A DNA stretch of 64,000 nt from Pyropia yezoensis (GCA_009829735.1 CM020618.1:40601030-40665029); one strand, 5' to 3'; shown: positions 42,665 to 53,568, counted from the first letter of the stretch. The notes: generated by a model from the sequence alone, not told the origin. Numbers and translations: made by a program.

Positions 42665-43510
42665 CTATCGTTTTTGATCGTCATTGGTTGGACGCGGGGA
42701 GGAGGGGGAGGGTGTGGCTCCCCCCCACGACGTGCCGGCGTGTGGGGGGGGGGGAAGGGGCTGGTGCGGGGGGGAAGGGGTTGCGAGGAGGGCGGGGGGG
42801 GGCGAGAGCTTCGTTGGATGCGGATGGGAGTGGCGGGAGCAAAGTCTGGGAGGGGGGTGGTGTGCCGCACGACCGACCGGCCGACCCGCCGACCGCCCGC
42901 GTTGGCACAACGGCATCGCGCCACCGACAGGCGGCCGTGGCGGGTGATGGGCCTTGCCACGAGGAGGGGCGCCGGCCCCCACCGCCCGCACAGGTGCAGC
43001 AGGGGTGCAGCAGCGCCTCAAAGCCACTATCCGGCCGCCGGCGGCATACACACAAAGCCACTCTCCGGCCGACGGCGGCGGGCCGAACGGCCACTGCAAG
43101 GCGCGGAGGAAGTCCAACGCGCCAACCGAGGCGCTGGCGAGCGCGGGAAACGGCGGCGGCGAGCCCATGGCGGCGGCGGCGTCGGCCGCCGCACCAGCGG
43201 GTCCATCGGTGGCGGTGGCGGATGTCCACGTCCCCCCCGCCGTGGCCCAGAACCCTGTCAGCACGGAGCTGTGGCGGGTGCCCTCCATGTGCCTCTTCGC
43301 GTCCAGTAGCGTCACGTCACGGCTGGCATCGACGGACAACCAGCCGCAGCCGGAGCACGTCCGGTAGGGAGCAGTGGGAGGAGTAAGTGGGAGTGGCACA
43401 TCATCGAGGCGAAGCCCCGCCTCGATCCCTCGAGGCAGCGCCGCGGTGCCAGCGTTCGCACGAGGGCCAATTCCTAGGTGTAGCCAGATGGAGGCAGTGC
43501 CAGCCTGCAT
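42665..43510 (-). CDS. protein with CxxC-x18-H-x5-H finger, unrecognised
   Basis: From ATG 43510 (MQAGTASIWLHLGIGP) the frame contains YRTCSGCGWLSVD and LLDAKRHMEGTRHSS. Two cysteines and two histidines with H-x5-H spacing resemble U1/matrin-type fingers of RNA-processing proteins, although the C-H spacing of 18 is long. Then come ALDFLRALQWPFGPPPSAGE and WLCVYAAGGRIVALRRCC. The rest is Pro/His-rich and probably not ordered; the frame runs to a stop at 42667-42665. No orthologue named. Confidence 0.4.
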   Translation of the reverse strand: MQAGTASIWLHLGIGPRANAGTAALPRGIEAGLRLDDVPLPLTPPTAPYRTCSGCGWLSVDASRDVTLLDAKRHMEGTRHSSVLTGFWATAGGTWTSATATDGPAGAAADAAAAMGSPPPFPALASASVGALDFLRALQWPFGPPPSAGEWLCVYAAGGRIVALRRCCTPAAPVRAVGAGAPPRGKAHHPPRPPVGGAMPLCQRGRSAGRPVGRAAHHPPPRLCSRHSHPHPTKLSPPPALLATPSPPHQPLPPPPHAGTSWGGATPSPSSPRPTNDDQKR

Positions 43511-43599
43511 TGAATGCCCAACACTCCGTTGGAGGCTGCGCACACGCCGATGATTGGTCAAATTGTGGCTTACATGAGCTTGTGTTCGTCTCCTGGCGT

Positions 43600-43964
43600 A
43601 CAACGTGTCTCCGAGACCGCAACGTGGACAGTGTCACGCTCCACCAGCCGCCCGCCATCGCCGCCACAGGCTGGCCACCGCCGCGGCGGCGAGGGTGGCA
43701 GCGGTGGCGGCGGTACCGCCGCCATCGCTTCCACGGGCTGACCGCCACGCCTCCGCCACCGCTGCCGCCGCCCCTGCTGCCGCCGCCGCCCCCGCTGTCG
43801 CCGCCGCCCTCGCTGCCGACCCCCTGGCGGCCGCCAGCTGGCTGCTGCCCCCCCCACCGCCACCGCCGCCACCGCGGTGGCTGCGATGGCCAGCCTGTTG
43901 CGGCGATGGTGGGCGGCTGGTGGAGCGTGGCGGTGTACACGGTGCGTTCTCAGAGACACGTTGT
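43600..43964. repeat. fold-back inverted repeat with about 90-bp arms
   Basis: Arms 43600-43690 and 43874-43964 are reverse complements: caacgtgtctc pairs with gagacacgttg, gctccaccag with ctggtggagc, and caggctggcca with tggccagcctg, all in constant register (coordinate sum 87564). The 183-bp loop is GC-rich and partly self-complementary. It could be a fold-back transposon or an inverted duplication within the minisatellite. Confidence 0.8.
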
Positions 43965-44039
43965 GCCACCGCCGCAGCATGGCCGCCGTCACTTCCACTG
44001 GCTGGCCGCCACACCACCACCACCGCTGGCGCCGTCACG

Positions 44040-45060
44040 CCGTCACCGCCTGGTCGCCGCTCTCACTTCCGCCGCTTCCCGGCTGCCGCCCTCGCTGCCG
44101 CAGGCTGGCCTGACCGTGCCCTACGGCCGCCCCCGCTGCCTCTGCGGTCGGCTTGCCGCCCTCTGTTGGTCTCCGTCCCCGACGCCGCAAGCCGGCCGCT
44201 GTCACTCCGCTGCTGCCGCGGCCGCTACGGGCTGGCTGCCACCGGCTGGCCGCCGCCCCCATCGCCGCTGCCGGGTGGTCGCCAAGCCGCTGCTGCCGCC
44301 CGTTGGTCGCCGCCCCCCCGTCGCCGCCGCCGGCTGGACACCGCCGGCTGGCCGCCGCTGGTGCCGCGGGTTGGTCGCCGCCCCCCCGTCGCCGCCGCGG
44401 CCGCCGCCGGCTGGACACCGCCGGCTGGCCGTCGCTGGTGCCGCCGGTTGGTCGCCGCCCCCCCTTCACCGTCGCCACCGCCGTCGGCTGGACGCCGTCA
44501 GCTGGCGGCCGCCGCTGCCCCCGCCTCCCCCGCCGCGGGCTGGCCGCTGTGGTCGCCGCCGCCGGCTGGCCGCGGTTGTCATTGGCGCCGCTGGCTTGCG
44601 GCCACTGTGCGGCCGCCTCCTCCGCAGGCCTGTGGCCACTTTCTGGCCGCGGCCTCCGCAGGCTGGTGGCCACTACCCGGCGGCGGCCGTGGCCACCGCC
44701 GCCGGCTGGCCGCTGTGGTCCCCGCCGCCAGCTAGCCGCCGCCGCCTCCGTTGGCTTGCGGCCACTGCCCGGTCACGGCGGCCGCCGCCGCCGCCCCCGC
44801 CGTGCCGCGATCACTGCGGTCACCGCCGCCGGCTCGTCCCGGAGCCCCTGGTTCCGACCGCTGATCGCCACCCCCCCGCCGCTGCCGTCCGTCGCCAGCT
44901 CCTTCTCGCCCTGGCGCGCGCTGGCCGCCGTTGCCTTCCACCGTCGCGAGCTTGCGTGGCCGCTTTCCCCCCGCTGGCATAGCGGCTGCCGACCCCCTGC
45001 CAGTGCGGCAGGCAGGCGCGCTGTTTTTGTGCCTGCCATTGGCTGGCGATCCCTCCTAGC
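44040..45060. repeat. degenerate GC-rich minisatellite region
   Basis: Interspersed variants of ccggctggccgccgct and ttggtcgccgcccccc recur throughout. The clearest copy pair is a roughly 75-bp direct repeat at 44326-44398 and 44401-44470. All six frames are largely open with repetitive Pro/Arg/Ala peptides, which is composition rather than a gene. Confidence 0.7.
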
Positions 45061-45270
45061 ACGCACTGCAGGCTGCCGCTGCGGCTGACTAACCGTACCC
45101 CTCCGCCGCAATCGCCGGTCACCGCCGCCACTGGATGGCCTCCCCTCCCCTTCATAGAACTTTGTGGAGTGTACGCACCCCATCGGACGTCTTGCTATTT
45201 CGTTTTGCGCTGCTGCGCGCGCCCACACCGTCCGAGGGTTTACAGGGCGGTGAGGGTCCGCCCCGCTGGA

Positions 45271-45352
45271 GGGGGCTGTGGAGCGTGCTAGCCGCCCGGC
45301 AGACATAGCTAGGGGGCTGTGGAGCGTGCTAGCTGCCCGGCAGACATAGCTA
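45271..45352. repeat. 41-bp tandem duplication
   Basis: Two copies of a 41-bp unit (45271-45311 and 45312-45352) differ at one base; each ends cggcagacatagcta. Confidence 0.92.
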
Positions 45353-45365
45353 ACGTCGTTGTCCC

Positions 45366-46500
45366 TTGCTCTCATGTTGTCTCACTATTATTTCTTCGTG
45401 GGCCGCAGAGGCGGCTGGGAGGGGGCTTTCCTCCGCCCCTGCCGCCGTCGCCGCCACTGCCGACCTTGACGACCCTGCCATCGCTGCTGCTGCCACCGCG
45501 GCCGGCGACGGCGGCCGCCCCCTGGACGCAGAGGTGGCGGCGGCGCTCTACGAGTACGCCCGCCTGGCCACCGCCGCCGCCGCGGCCCGCACCGCCGCGG
45601 CCGCCGCCACCCGCCGACCTGGCCGCCGCCGCCACCGCGGCGACCTGGCCGCCGCCGCCGCGGCGGCGGCGGGGGTGGCCCACCGCCTCCCCGCGGCGGC
45701 CACCGCTGCTGCCGCGCCGGCGGTGGCGGCGGCCGCCACTGGCGCGTCGACGGCGGCGCTGGCCGCCGCCGCGGGCGCACGGCGGCTCGACAGTCGCCTC
45801 GAGGCCGCCCTCTGCCGCGCCCGCCCCGTCGCCACTGCCGTTGGGCACGGCTTCGTCGACGGGTCGGCGGCGGCGGCTGCGGGGGGGGTGGTGCCCGCGC
45901 CAGTCACCGCCCGCGTGGTCGTCACAGACGGGTCGGCGGTGGCGACGGTGAGAAGAGTTACGGCGGCGGGCTCCCCGGCGACGGCGGCGGCGACGCTGAC
46001 GCCGCGTGCCGACGGGGCAGCGCGCACTGCTGGCCGCCGCCACCCGCCTCGTGGCGCGGACCCACCTGGCGGGCGGCGCCCCCGTGGCCGCCGCGACCGT
46101 GCCCGCCCGCCTCGCCGCCGCTGCCCGCTCCCTCACCGCCGTTGCGTGGACGGTGCGGGCGGGCGTGCCGGGGGCGGAGCGGCGGCTGGGCGGGGCAACG
46201 TGGACATGGGCGGCCTCCCCCTTCCCCCTGTGGGACGCGGCCGTCCACGAGTATGGGGGGGATGGCCCCGCGGCTGGCACGCACCCCACCGGCGGCGGCG
46301 GTGGTGGTGGCGACGCTGCCGCCACTGCTGCCGCCGCCACTGCCGCGGGGCTCGCCCCCCCGCCGCCGGTGCGCCGCCGGGCCGACCAGCTGGTGGTGAC
46401 CACCACCCAGCTTGTGACCCCGCGCAGGGGCGGCGGCATTGGCGGGCGGCCGACGCCGCGCGGTGCGGCCTTTCGCGTGGACCGCCACCGCCGCCGCTGA
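45366..46500 (+). CDS. Ala-rich protein, family not recognised
   Basis: From ATG 45366 the frame gives ordered segments LDAEVAAALYEYARLATAAA, RRLDSRLEAALCRARPVATA, VGHGFVDGS and VPAPVTARVVVTDGSAVATV. Near 46010 the sense moves one frame over: QRALLAAATRLVARTHLAGG, RSLTAVAWTVRAGVPGAERR, ATWTWAASPFPLWDAAVHEY and ADQLVVTTTQLVTPRRG, ending at TGA 46498-46500. A third frame then carries DGEVQWDAAVTGVAPLTWEG near 46500-46560, so the true C-terminus probably lies further right, running into the G-rich minisatellite. Frame changes may be homopolymer errors or a missed intron. The presence of Trp/Tyr-rich segments argues for real coding; function unknown. Confidence 0.4.
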
Positions 46501-46620
46501 TGGGGAGGTGCAATGGGACGCTGCTGTGACGGGCGTGGCGCCACTGACGTGGGAGGGTGTGCCGCTGGGCGGCCGCACGCCGCCGGCGGCCGCGGCCGCC
46601 GGCGGTGGCGGTTGCGGGGG

Positions 46621-46784
46621 AGCGGGCTGGGGGCGGGACTGCGGGGGGGGGCGGGCTGGGGGCGGGACTGCGGGGGGGAGCGGGCGGGGGGCGGGAGTGC
46701 GGGGGGGGGAGGGGTGGGGGCGGGACTGCGGGGGGGAGCGGGCTGGGGGCGGGACTGCGGGGGGGAGCGGGCTGGGGGCGGGCG
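46621..46784. repeat. 29-31-bp G-rich minisatellite, about 6 units
   Basis: Unit agcgggctgggggcgggact followed by gcgggggggg, with variable G-run length. G-runs of this spacing could form quadruplex DNA. Confidence 0.9.
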
Positions 46785-46960
46785 TCCTTGCGTTGCAGAT
46801 TGGGTGTACAGGCGTGAGTGAGGGGTCTCGCTGGAGCTCAAGTAATGGTGGGGCACTCTTGTGTGGTTAAGTGCAGGGGAGAGCAAGGCAATGAAACCCA
46901 AGTGATCAAATTCACCGATAACAATCTAGAGACCTGTGCGGAAGCAAACCGCGAGGAATC

Positions 46961-47035
46961 GCACTAGTGGCCTAGTGGCAAGATTCCCGGACTGAGGACT
47001 AGCGCGTGTCCGAGGTCGCTGGTTCGACCAGCTAA
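46961..47035 (+). repeat. tRNA-derived SINE-like piece
   Basis: An A-box-like tggcctagtgg is followed about 45 nt later by a B-box-like ggttcgacc, the spacing of a tRNA-derived polymerase III promoter. The acceptor and T stems do not pair properly, so it is not a functional tRNA gene. Confidence 0.35.
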
Positions 47036-47156
47036 TACTTGGTTTTCTTGAAACTCATTTTTGCTTCCCTTAAGAAGGGATCGTGCCCGCTATTAGGCGA
47101 GAAAAGACACGCCCAGCCACGTCCCGAAGGACACGCCGTGGGGCAGGCCCGCGGGC

Positions 47157-47360
47157 TCGTCTGTCGCCGCCGCGTCGCGTCTGTCGCCGCGTCGCGTCTG
47201 TCGCCGCCGCGTCGCGTCTGTCGCCGCCGCGTCTGTCGCCGCCGCGGCCACCGCGTCTGTCGCCGCCGCGGCCACCGCGTCTGTCGCCGCCGCGGCCGCC
47301 GCGTCTGTCGCCGCCGCGTCTGTCGCCGCCGCGTCTGCCGCCGCCGCGGCCGCCCCGTCT
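47157..47360. repeat. 15-bp (and 24-bp variant) minisatellite
   Basis: Units of gtctgtcgccgccgc, some expanded with ggccacc, in about 12 copies. Confidence 0.88.
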
Positions 47361-47443
47361 GCCGCAGGGGCGGCCGCCCGTCTGCCGGTGCGGCCGCAGG
47401 GGGGAGGGGCAGGTGCCCGTCTGCCGGTGCGGCCGCAGCGGGG

Positions 47444-47605
47444 AGCGGCAGATGCAGCAGCGGGGAGCGGCAGATGCAGCAGCGGGGAGCGGCAGGTGCA
47501 GCAGCGGCAGGGGGAAGCGGCAGGTGCAGCTGCGGCGGGGGGAAGCGGCAGGTGCAGCTGCGGCGGGGGGAAGCGGCAGGTGCAGCTGCGGCGGGGGGAA
47601 GCGGC
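47444..47605. repeat. minisatellite of 20-28-bp units
   Basis: First gcagcggggagcggcagat-type units, then ggggaagcggcaggtgcagc with tgcggcgg spacers, about seven units in all. Confidence 0.88.
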
Positions 47606-47784
47606 GCCGGGCGCCCGCCCCCCACCGCGAGGTGTGGGGAGCCGACGTCGTACACCCGCGTGTAGCAGCGGGCGGCAATAGTGGCCGGCGGGGGCCACAA
47701 CTGGGACGTGAGGGGGGCGACCCGCATCTCCGCCGCCCGCGGCTGCGGCCTCCGCGCCGCTGGACGCGAAGGCCTCGAAGAGGC

Positions 47785-48700
47785 CTAAGGCGTACGCGGG
47801 GTGCATTGCCAGAGGGAAGCCCATGCGCCCCTGTCTGAATGCACGGGCTGTGGGCCGGCGAACGCCTGCTCCAGCCGCAGAGCGGTGGCCATATTCGCCG
47901 CCGCGGCAAGGGCCCCCGCCGGCGCACGCGGCGAGTGACGGGCCGACCGCCGCGGCGGCGAGGTGACCGCCGCGGCGGCGAGGTGGCCCCGGTCGACGGG
48001 GGCGGGGGGGCGCGGGCCGGCGTCATGGAACGGGGGGTGCAGTGTCGCGTGTGCGCGCCCGCGAGTGGCAGCCGCGGCCACCGCCCACGGCCCAGTCGCC
48101 CCACCGGGGGCTCCGCTGTCGGCGGCGCCCGTCGCGGCAATGAGGAAGGCCTTGCCGTCGCCGCCCCTCTTGCCGCAATTGCCGCCCCTCTCGCCGCCGT
48201 CGCCGCCACTGTCGTCGCCCCCGGCTCCCAGGGCGGAGGCCACCGCACGACGGCGGCGCCAACGAAACAGCCGCCAGCATGCACTCCGCGACTAGGAAGG
48301 CGGCGCCCCCATCGGCCGGCGACCGTCGCCCTCTGCAACGCCGCCGCCGCGGCGTTGGGTTGAGGGGGGAAATGGAGCGGCCGCCCAGGCAGCTGCCGCG
48401 GGGCGGCGCCGCCGCCGCCCGGGGGGGCAACCACCCCGTCGGGGCCCCAAAAAAGCGTGCCCGCGCCGCTGCCGTAGGTCATGATGGCCAACAGCGTGGC
48501 GACGGCGGCGGCAGCAGACGCCCCCTCCACCAGCCGGGTCTGGCCTCCGCTGCCGCCGACCCGCAGGACCACCGCCGCCGGCCCGCAGGACCACCGCCGC
48601 CAGGAGTTCCGCACCGATTGTGCCCTTGCATGCAGGTAGCACGGGCAATACGCTGCGGGAGGATGACGGAACGATGCGCGTCGAGGGCGGTGGAACTGGA
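47785..48700 (-). other. coding-like minus-strand stretch, gene not resolved
   Basis: Short ordered peptides occur in different minus frames: RLVEGASAAAAVATLLAIMT and GSGAGTLFWGPDGVVAPPG (about 48430-48540), AANMATALRLEQAFAGPQ (about 47860-47900) and AMHPAYALGLFEAFASSGAE (about 47760-47815). They may be exons or frameshifted pieces of one Ala-rich protein. No start, stop or splice model could be defended, and no family is recognised. Confidence 0.25.
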
Positions 48701-49495
48701 ATGAGGTGTGTGGCGTAGCGAGGGTGGACAGACGATGGTGACCATCGAGATGCGAGGTGATCTCGGACGGGTCATAAGTTGGGGGTTGGATTGACCGTGT
48801 CAAGGAGAGGTCCCAAATCATTGTGCAGACGGCACGGCAAACAGGGACAACCGGGATGCCGGAGCGAGGCATCATTCGCGTTTCGGACTCAATCGAGGGC
48901 TCGCGAAAAACGGTCCCGGCGTGCACTGAACCTGGTTGGCCGCTCGCCACGGCCAAGGCGAATAAGTGCAAAGACTGCACAGACTCAGAACACCCTGACC
49001 ATAGTGAAAATACAACCCCGATTGACTGGGCTGACAAAAAGTAGAACAAATGAAGAGAGAACTTTACCACTGCGAAACGACCTGGTCACCCAAGAAAGTC
49101 GACGGCCAGTACGCAGACAACACACAACTGAGTAACAACATGCTGAACAGATTCGATCAACTCCATCACGCGCGGCTGGAGCCCCGGACGTGCACCGCCG
49201 CCCGCAGCTGTTGCCTCAACTTTCTGCATTAAGAATAGAGCATGGGCACCATTGTCGGTCCATTTGTTGACGGGACATCACGCCTCGGTCGCCCGTCTCT
49301 GCATCGCCTCACCCGCATCTCGCTCCACTCTGGTCAACGACCTGCGCCACTACGCCCATCAATATTCCCCCCCCCCCCCCTTACTCAAGGCCCGTTACAT
49401 CCCATCCTCGACAAGTTTTCGGCACCTGCCTCTAGCCCGCACCAAGCTCGACCTGCTCAAGCTCCGCCATTGCTGCGTGCGCTCCCACCATCAAG

Positions 49496-50521
49496 ATGTT
49501 TTCGGAGGAAAAGCGGCTTTTCGGCCTCAAGCTGCTTCATGACGGCTACTCGATGGCGGAGGCCGCGGCGCTCGTCGGGTGCAGCGAGTACTCCATTCGT
49601 CGGTGGAGGCAGCTGGTGGATGCAACGGGCACTGTATGGCCGCAAGGGGAATTGCGCAACAAGCATGCTGACGCTGCCGTGCGCAATGAGGAGTTGGTCC
49701 ATGCTGTTATGACATTGGTCGATGCGGAACCGGTCGCATTTCTACGCGAGCATTCCGACTTGTTGGTCGCTTTGGCCATTAACTACCCAGACTTGCAGAC
49801 GGACTTTGTGAGCCCCTCTACGATTCATCGCATCCTGACGGCGAACGGGTACACGCGCAAGCGCGTAGAGCGGTTATTCCAGGAGCGGAGCCTTTCGGCG
49901 CAGCAGATGTATGTCGAGGCCATGAGCGTGGTTCCTTTGCGCTGTGTGGTTTCGGTCGATGAGACACACACCGATGGGAGTGACGTTTTCCGCCGTTACG
50001 GGCGGTCGGACAGTCGTTCACCGTGCGTGCTCCTGGACAAGGACCCGCGCACGGTCCCGCGGACAAGCACGATGATGGGCGTGTCTCTGACCGAAGGTGT
50101 TTTGTGGTCCCAAACGGTGGTGCTGGGGAGGGCGCAGACCGCTGTTGACTGGCGGTTATTTTTACAGTGTTTGAACGAGAAGATGGGGCATTACATACCC
50201 GGCCTGCCGTGGGATGCGCAGCCCCCGGCGTGTGTCTTGTTGTACGATAACGCCGGTATTCACGACGCTGACGGGGACGCATTTATGACAGCAAGTGGTA
50301 TTTACCACATCAGGCTGCCTCCGTACAGCCCAAACCTACAGCCGATCGAGGGGGTTTTTAATGACTTGAAGGTCCATGTGCGCGACTTGGTGTATGCAAA
50401 CGCACTGTACTTAGAGAGGCCAAGAACTCTGATGGCCCACGCGCTCGCTCGTCTGACCAAGCGTCAAATTCGTGGCCAATTTCGGGTTGTAGCGCGCAAC
50501 ATGATGGTCCTTCTCGAATAA
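49496..50521 (+). CDS. IS630/Tc1-mariner-type DDE transposase
   Basis: A complete 341-residue frame from ATG 49496 to TAA 50519-50521. The N-terminus has a helix-turn-helix (FGLKLLHDGYSMAEAAALVG, SEYSIRRWRQLVDATG). The middle SPSTIHRILTANGYTRKRVE is the second DNA-binding helix region. The RNase H-fold catalytic core has the first Asp in CVVSVDETHTDGSDVF, the second in VLLYDNAGIHD and the third acidic residue in LPPYSPNLQPIEGVFNDLK (E). This DDE_3 architecture is typical of IS630-like and Tc1-like elements, which move by cut and paste into TA. The gene is not broken, unlike most elements here. I could not find convincing terminal inverted repeats within about 700 bp left or 120 bp right, so it may be immobilised or domesticated. 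Confidence 0.88.
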   Translation: MFSEEKRLFGLKLLHDGYSMAEAAALVGCSEYSIRRWRQLVDATGTVWPQGELRNKHADAAVRNEELVHAVMTLVDAEPVAFLREHSDLLVALAINYPDLQTDFVSPSTIHRILTANGYTRKRVERLFQERSLSAQQMYVEAMSVVPLRCVVSVDETHTDGSDVFRRYGRSDSRSPCVLLDKDPRTVPRTSTMMGVSLTEGVLWSQTVVLGRAQTAVDWRLFLQCLNEKMGHYIPGLPWDAQPPACVLLYDNAGIHDADGDAFMTASGIYHIRLPPYSPNLQPIEGVFNDLKVHVRDLVYANALYLERPRTLMAHALARLTKRQIRGQFRVVARNMMVLLE

Positions 50522-50734
50522 AACTCTTGGCCGAAAAACACCGTTGTCATCGTCGTCACCGCGCACCAAAAGGTCCTATGAATGTTTTAACTGACAAACG
50601 CCGTGACCACTCTCGCCTCTCCCCATAGCGACATCCACGCGTGGCTAAGTCCTCGTGGCTCAGCGTCACCGCCGCCGCCGCCGCCGCCCAGACCAGGCGA
50701 CGTACAAGCGGCCGCCGTGGCCGCGGCAGTGGCG

Positions 50735-53434
50735 TCAAGCACCCCCATGCCCTCCCGCATAGACTGCATACCAAACAGGAAGGGCGAGGAGGAGGCGGGG
50801 TGCGGCGCGCGCGCCCAGGCCACCACCCCGCACCCCACGACGCGCACGCGGCGCGCACCACCGCCGATACGCGGCGGCCACACTCGGCCGGCCCCGGCGC
50901 GGCTGCTTCTCGGCCGGTGTGACTCTCCAAGCACACGGCGGCAACGGGCAGAGGCAGCAGCAGCGACAGCGGTACCCGCAGCCGCAGGGGCGCCGCGCAG
51001 GCAGCGGCAGCAGCAGCGGCAGCGGCAGCAGGCAACCGGCAATGGCGGTGGATGCGGAGGTGGCGGCGGCAGCATCGGTCAGCAGGCTGGGGGGGGGCGC
51101 TGGTGTCGCCCGCATCAACGCGGCCAGCGCCGTCTCCACTGCCCGAAATATCGCAGCCGCCGCCGCCGCTGCCGCTGGCCAGCCCGTTGCCATAGTCCCA
51201 TCCACCCACCCCACGATCCCCTGCGGCAGCGGCGGCGGCGGCGGCAGCGTCACGCACCCGCAGATGCAGAAAAGGTCAGGCGAAGCTCGGCGGCCGGTGA
51301 GCCACGCGGTGAAGAGGTCGCGGGTGACGAGGGGGGATCCCCGTGGGCGGGGGGACCGTCGCCTAATGGATGGCGAGGGGGGTGGGGGGAGGAATTCCCC
51401 GTGCGCGAGGGCGCCGGCCCGCCGTCGGCCGCCGCCGCCGCGGCGGCCGCTGTCGCCGCCGCGGCGGCCGCCGCCGCCGCCGCGGCTGCCGCGTCTGCGC
51501 CAGCCGCCGCACCCCCCTCTGCCGCCGCCACCGCCGCCGCCGCCCGGCCGTGGCGGCTGCCCGTGGACCGGCGCGTCAAGAGGCGGTTGAACACGGACCG
51601 CCCCCCCCCCCCCGCCCCCGCCACGGCCGGCGCCCCCCCCCGCGCCCCCACCGCCTCCGCCACCCCCACCCCCACCCCCACCGCCGCGGGGCTCGCCGCC
51701 CGCAGAGGTGGTCCGCGGCGGGTGGGGGTGCAGCCACCAGCGGGCGGCGCCCGATGGGGGCGGCGGCGAGGGGGGGGGCGCCCCCGCCGTCTCCGTCGAC
51801 GAGGGGGGGGGCGCCCCCGCCGTCTCCGTCGACGAGGGGGGGGGGCGGCGGCGGCGGCGGTGGTGGGGGGGGGGGGGTGGGGGGTCGGGAAGGGGTGTCC
51901 GTGCCGCCGCCGCCGCCGGCGGGGGCGCCTGTCCCGCCGCCACCCCCACCCCCCCCCGACGGCGCCGCCGTCAGCGGCGGCGGCGGCGTGCGCGGCCGCC
52001 CCGCGGCGGCGGGGGCGGCGGCGGCCAATGCCCGCGCGGCCGCTCGCGGGGGCGCAAAGCGGCCGCCCGCGAGGGCGCAAAACGGCCGCCCCCGCGGCCC
52101 GGCGGGGCCCCCCCGGCCGGGCTGCTGCCGCTGCCGGCGCTCGCGGCGGCAGCGGCGGCGGCGGCCGCCGCCGCCTCCCCGGCCAAGGGGGACGCCGCCG
52201 ACCGCCGTGGCGGGGAGGCCGCGGCGGGGGGGGTGACAGCGCCGCCGTCTGCCCCCGCCGGCCCTGCCCCCGCGGCCGTGCCGTCGGCGGGCGCCGCCGA
52301 CGGCGCGGCTGCGCCCCACTCGACAGCGGCAGCGGCAGCGGCGGCAGCGGCGGGCGCGCCGCCCCCACCCGCGCGGCAGTTGTCCCCGTCCGCGCCGGGG
52401 CGGCCGCCGCCGCCACCACCCTGCCGCCACCCGCCACTATCGCTCCGCCGCCCGCCACTATCGCTCCGCCGTCCGCCACTATCGCTCCGCCGTCCGCCAC
52501 TATCCCTCCGCCGCCCGCCACTGTCGCTCCGCCGCCCGCCACTGTCGCTCCGCCGTCCGCCACTGTCGCTGCGGCGCCCCCCCCCCCCTCCGACGCCGCC
52601 GCCGCCGCCGCCGGTGTTGCTGCAGCGGCGGCGGCCACGCCCGTCGGCCGGCCCGCCGGCGCCGTCGCGGCCGTCGCGGCCGTCGTGGTCAGCCGCCGCC
52701 GCCGCCGCCGCGTCGCCCCCCCCCCCCGCGTCGGGGCGGCCGTCAGTGAGCCGCCGCCACGGCCGCGGGGCGGCGTCGGCGGCGGCGGCCGCCACGGCCG
52801 GCACTGACAGGCCGTCGGGGCCCGCCGAGCGGTGCTCCCCCCCCCCCCCACCGCCACCACCCCCGTCACCACCGCCGCCGCCGCCGCCATCACCACCCCC
52901 CCGGCCCGTTGCCGCGGCCACCGCCGCCGCCGCTGCCGCCGCCGCGGCCTCTGCCTCGGCCGCCGCCGCCGCCGCCGCCGCCACCGCCGCGGCCGCCGCG
53001 GACGCCCCCCCCCCCATCCCCCCACGGCCACGGCCACCACCACCGGCCGCGGCGGCGGCCACCTTGGCCGCCGCCGACGACGAGGACCCCCCCCGGCCAC
53101 CACCGCCACCGCCGAGGCCGGCGCGGCCGCGGCGGCCGTGCCCCCCCCCACCCGCCCCCCCGCCGCCGCCGCCAGCCGCCGCCGCCCCGCGGCGGGCAAC
53201 GGGCAGGGACGTGCACGACGCGAGGCCCGACGCGACGCGCGCCGACCCCGCGTCCCGGACGTGGCGCCACCGGCCGGGCGCGTCGGCGCCGTGGATGTGC
53301 GCCGTGATGGTCTGCTTTTGGCGGTTGAGCTGTGGGGGTGCCGCCCACGGGGGGGGGGGGGGGGGGAAGGGGGGAGGGCAGTCCACAGCGCGACGGGACG
53401 GCCGGCGGGCGCACCCAACAAAGGACAGAGACAC
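50735..53434 (-). CDS. low-complexity Ala/Gly-rich protein(s), unrecognised
   Basis: Between long Gly/Ala runs, minus frames contain ordered peptides: LNRQKQTITAHIHGADAPGR and WRHVRDAGSARVASGLASCT (53200-53330), SVFNRLLTRRSTGSRHGR (51550-51600), VTRDLFTAWLTGRRASPDLF with CICGCVTLP (51260-51330) and IFRAVETALAALMRATPAP (51090-51160). They lie in at least two frames separated by G/C runs. A minisatellite encoding seven RRSDSGG units sits in the middle (52428-52569). One gene with a frame drifting at homopolymers is likely, possibly downstream exons of the TPR gene; start, stop and function are not established. Confidence 0.35.
52428..52569. repeat. 21-bp minisatellite, about 7 units, in a coding-like frame
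   Basis: Unit cgccgcccgccactatcgctc with c/t and a/g variants. Its length is a multiple of three, so every unit keeps the frame (RRSDSGG on the minus strand). Confidence 0.9.
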
Positions 53435-53536
53435 GCAACATCAGGGAGCTCGGTGGTCAGTGGGCTGTCGCGGCAGCGTTGGGGGGTGCTCGATGGTCTG
53501 GTGGGTCACCCGGCGCCGCCCGCCGACGGCGGCGGC

Positions 53537-53568
<32 letters not shown>

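Noticed and set aside
43387..44982. 531-codon plus-strand frame
   Set aside because: Product is made of Pro/Arg/Ala repeats produced by the minisatellite, and equivalent repeats appear in other frames and on both sides of the fold-back.
46966..47040. functional tRNA gene
   Set aside because: B-box-like sequence is present but the T arm and acceptor stem do not pair; kept only as a SINE-like piece.
47070..49070. 666-codon minus-strand frame
   Set aside because: Runs through three minisatellites and unrelated sequence; only short portions look like coding, and those are in several frames.
48700..50640. terminal inverted repeats of the DDE transposon
   Set aside because: Compared both flanks by eye; only short unconvincing matches, so no ends are claimed.
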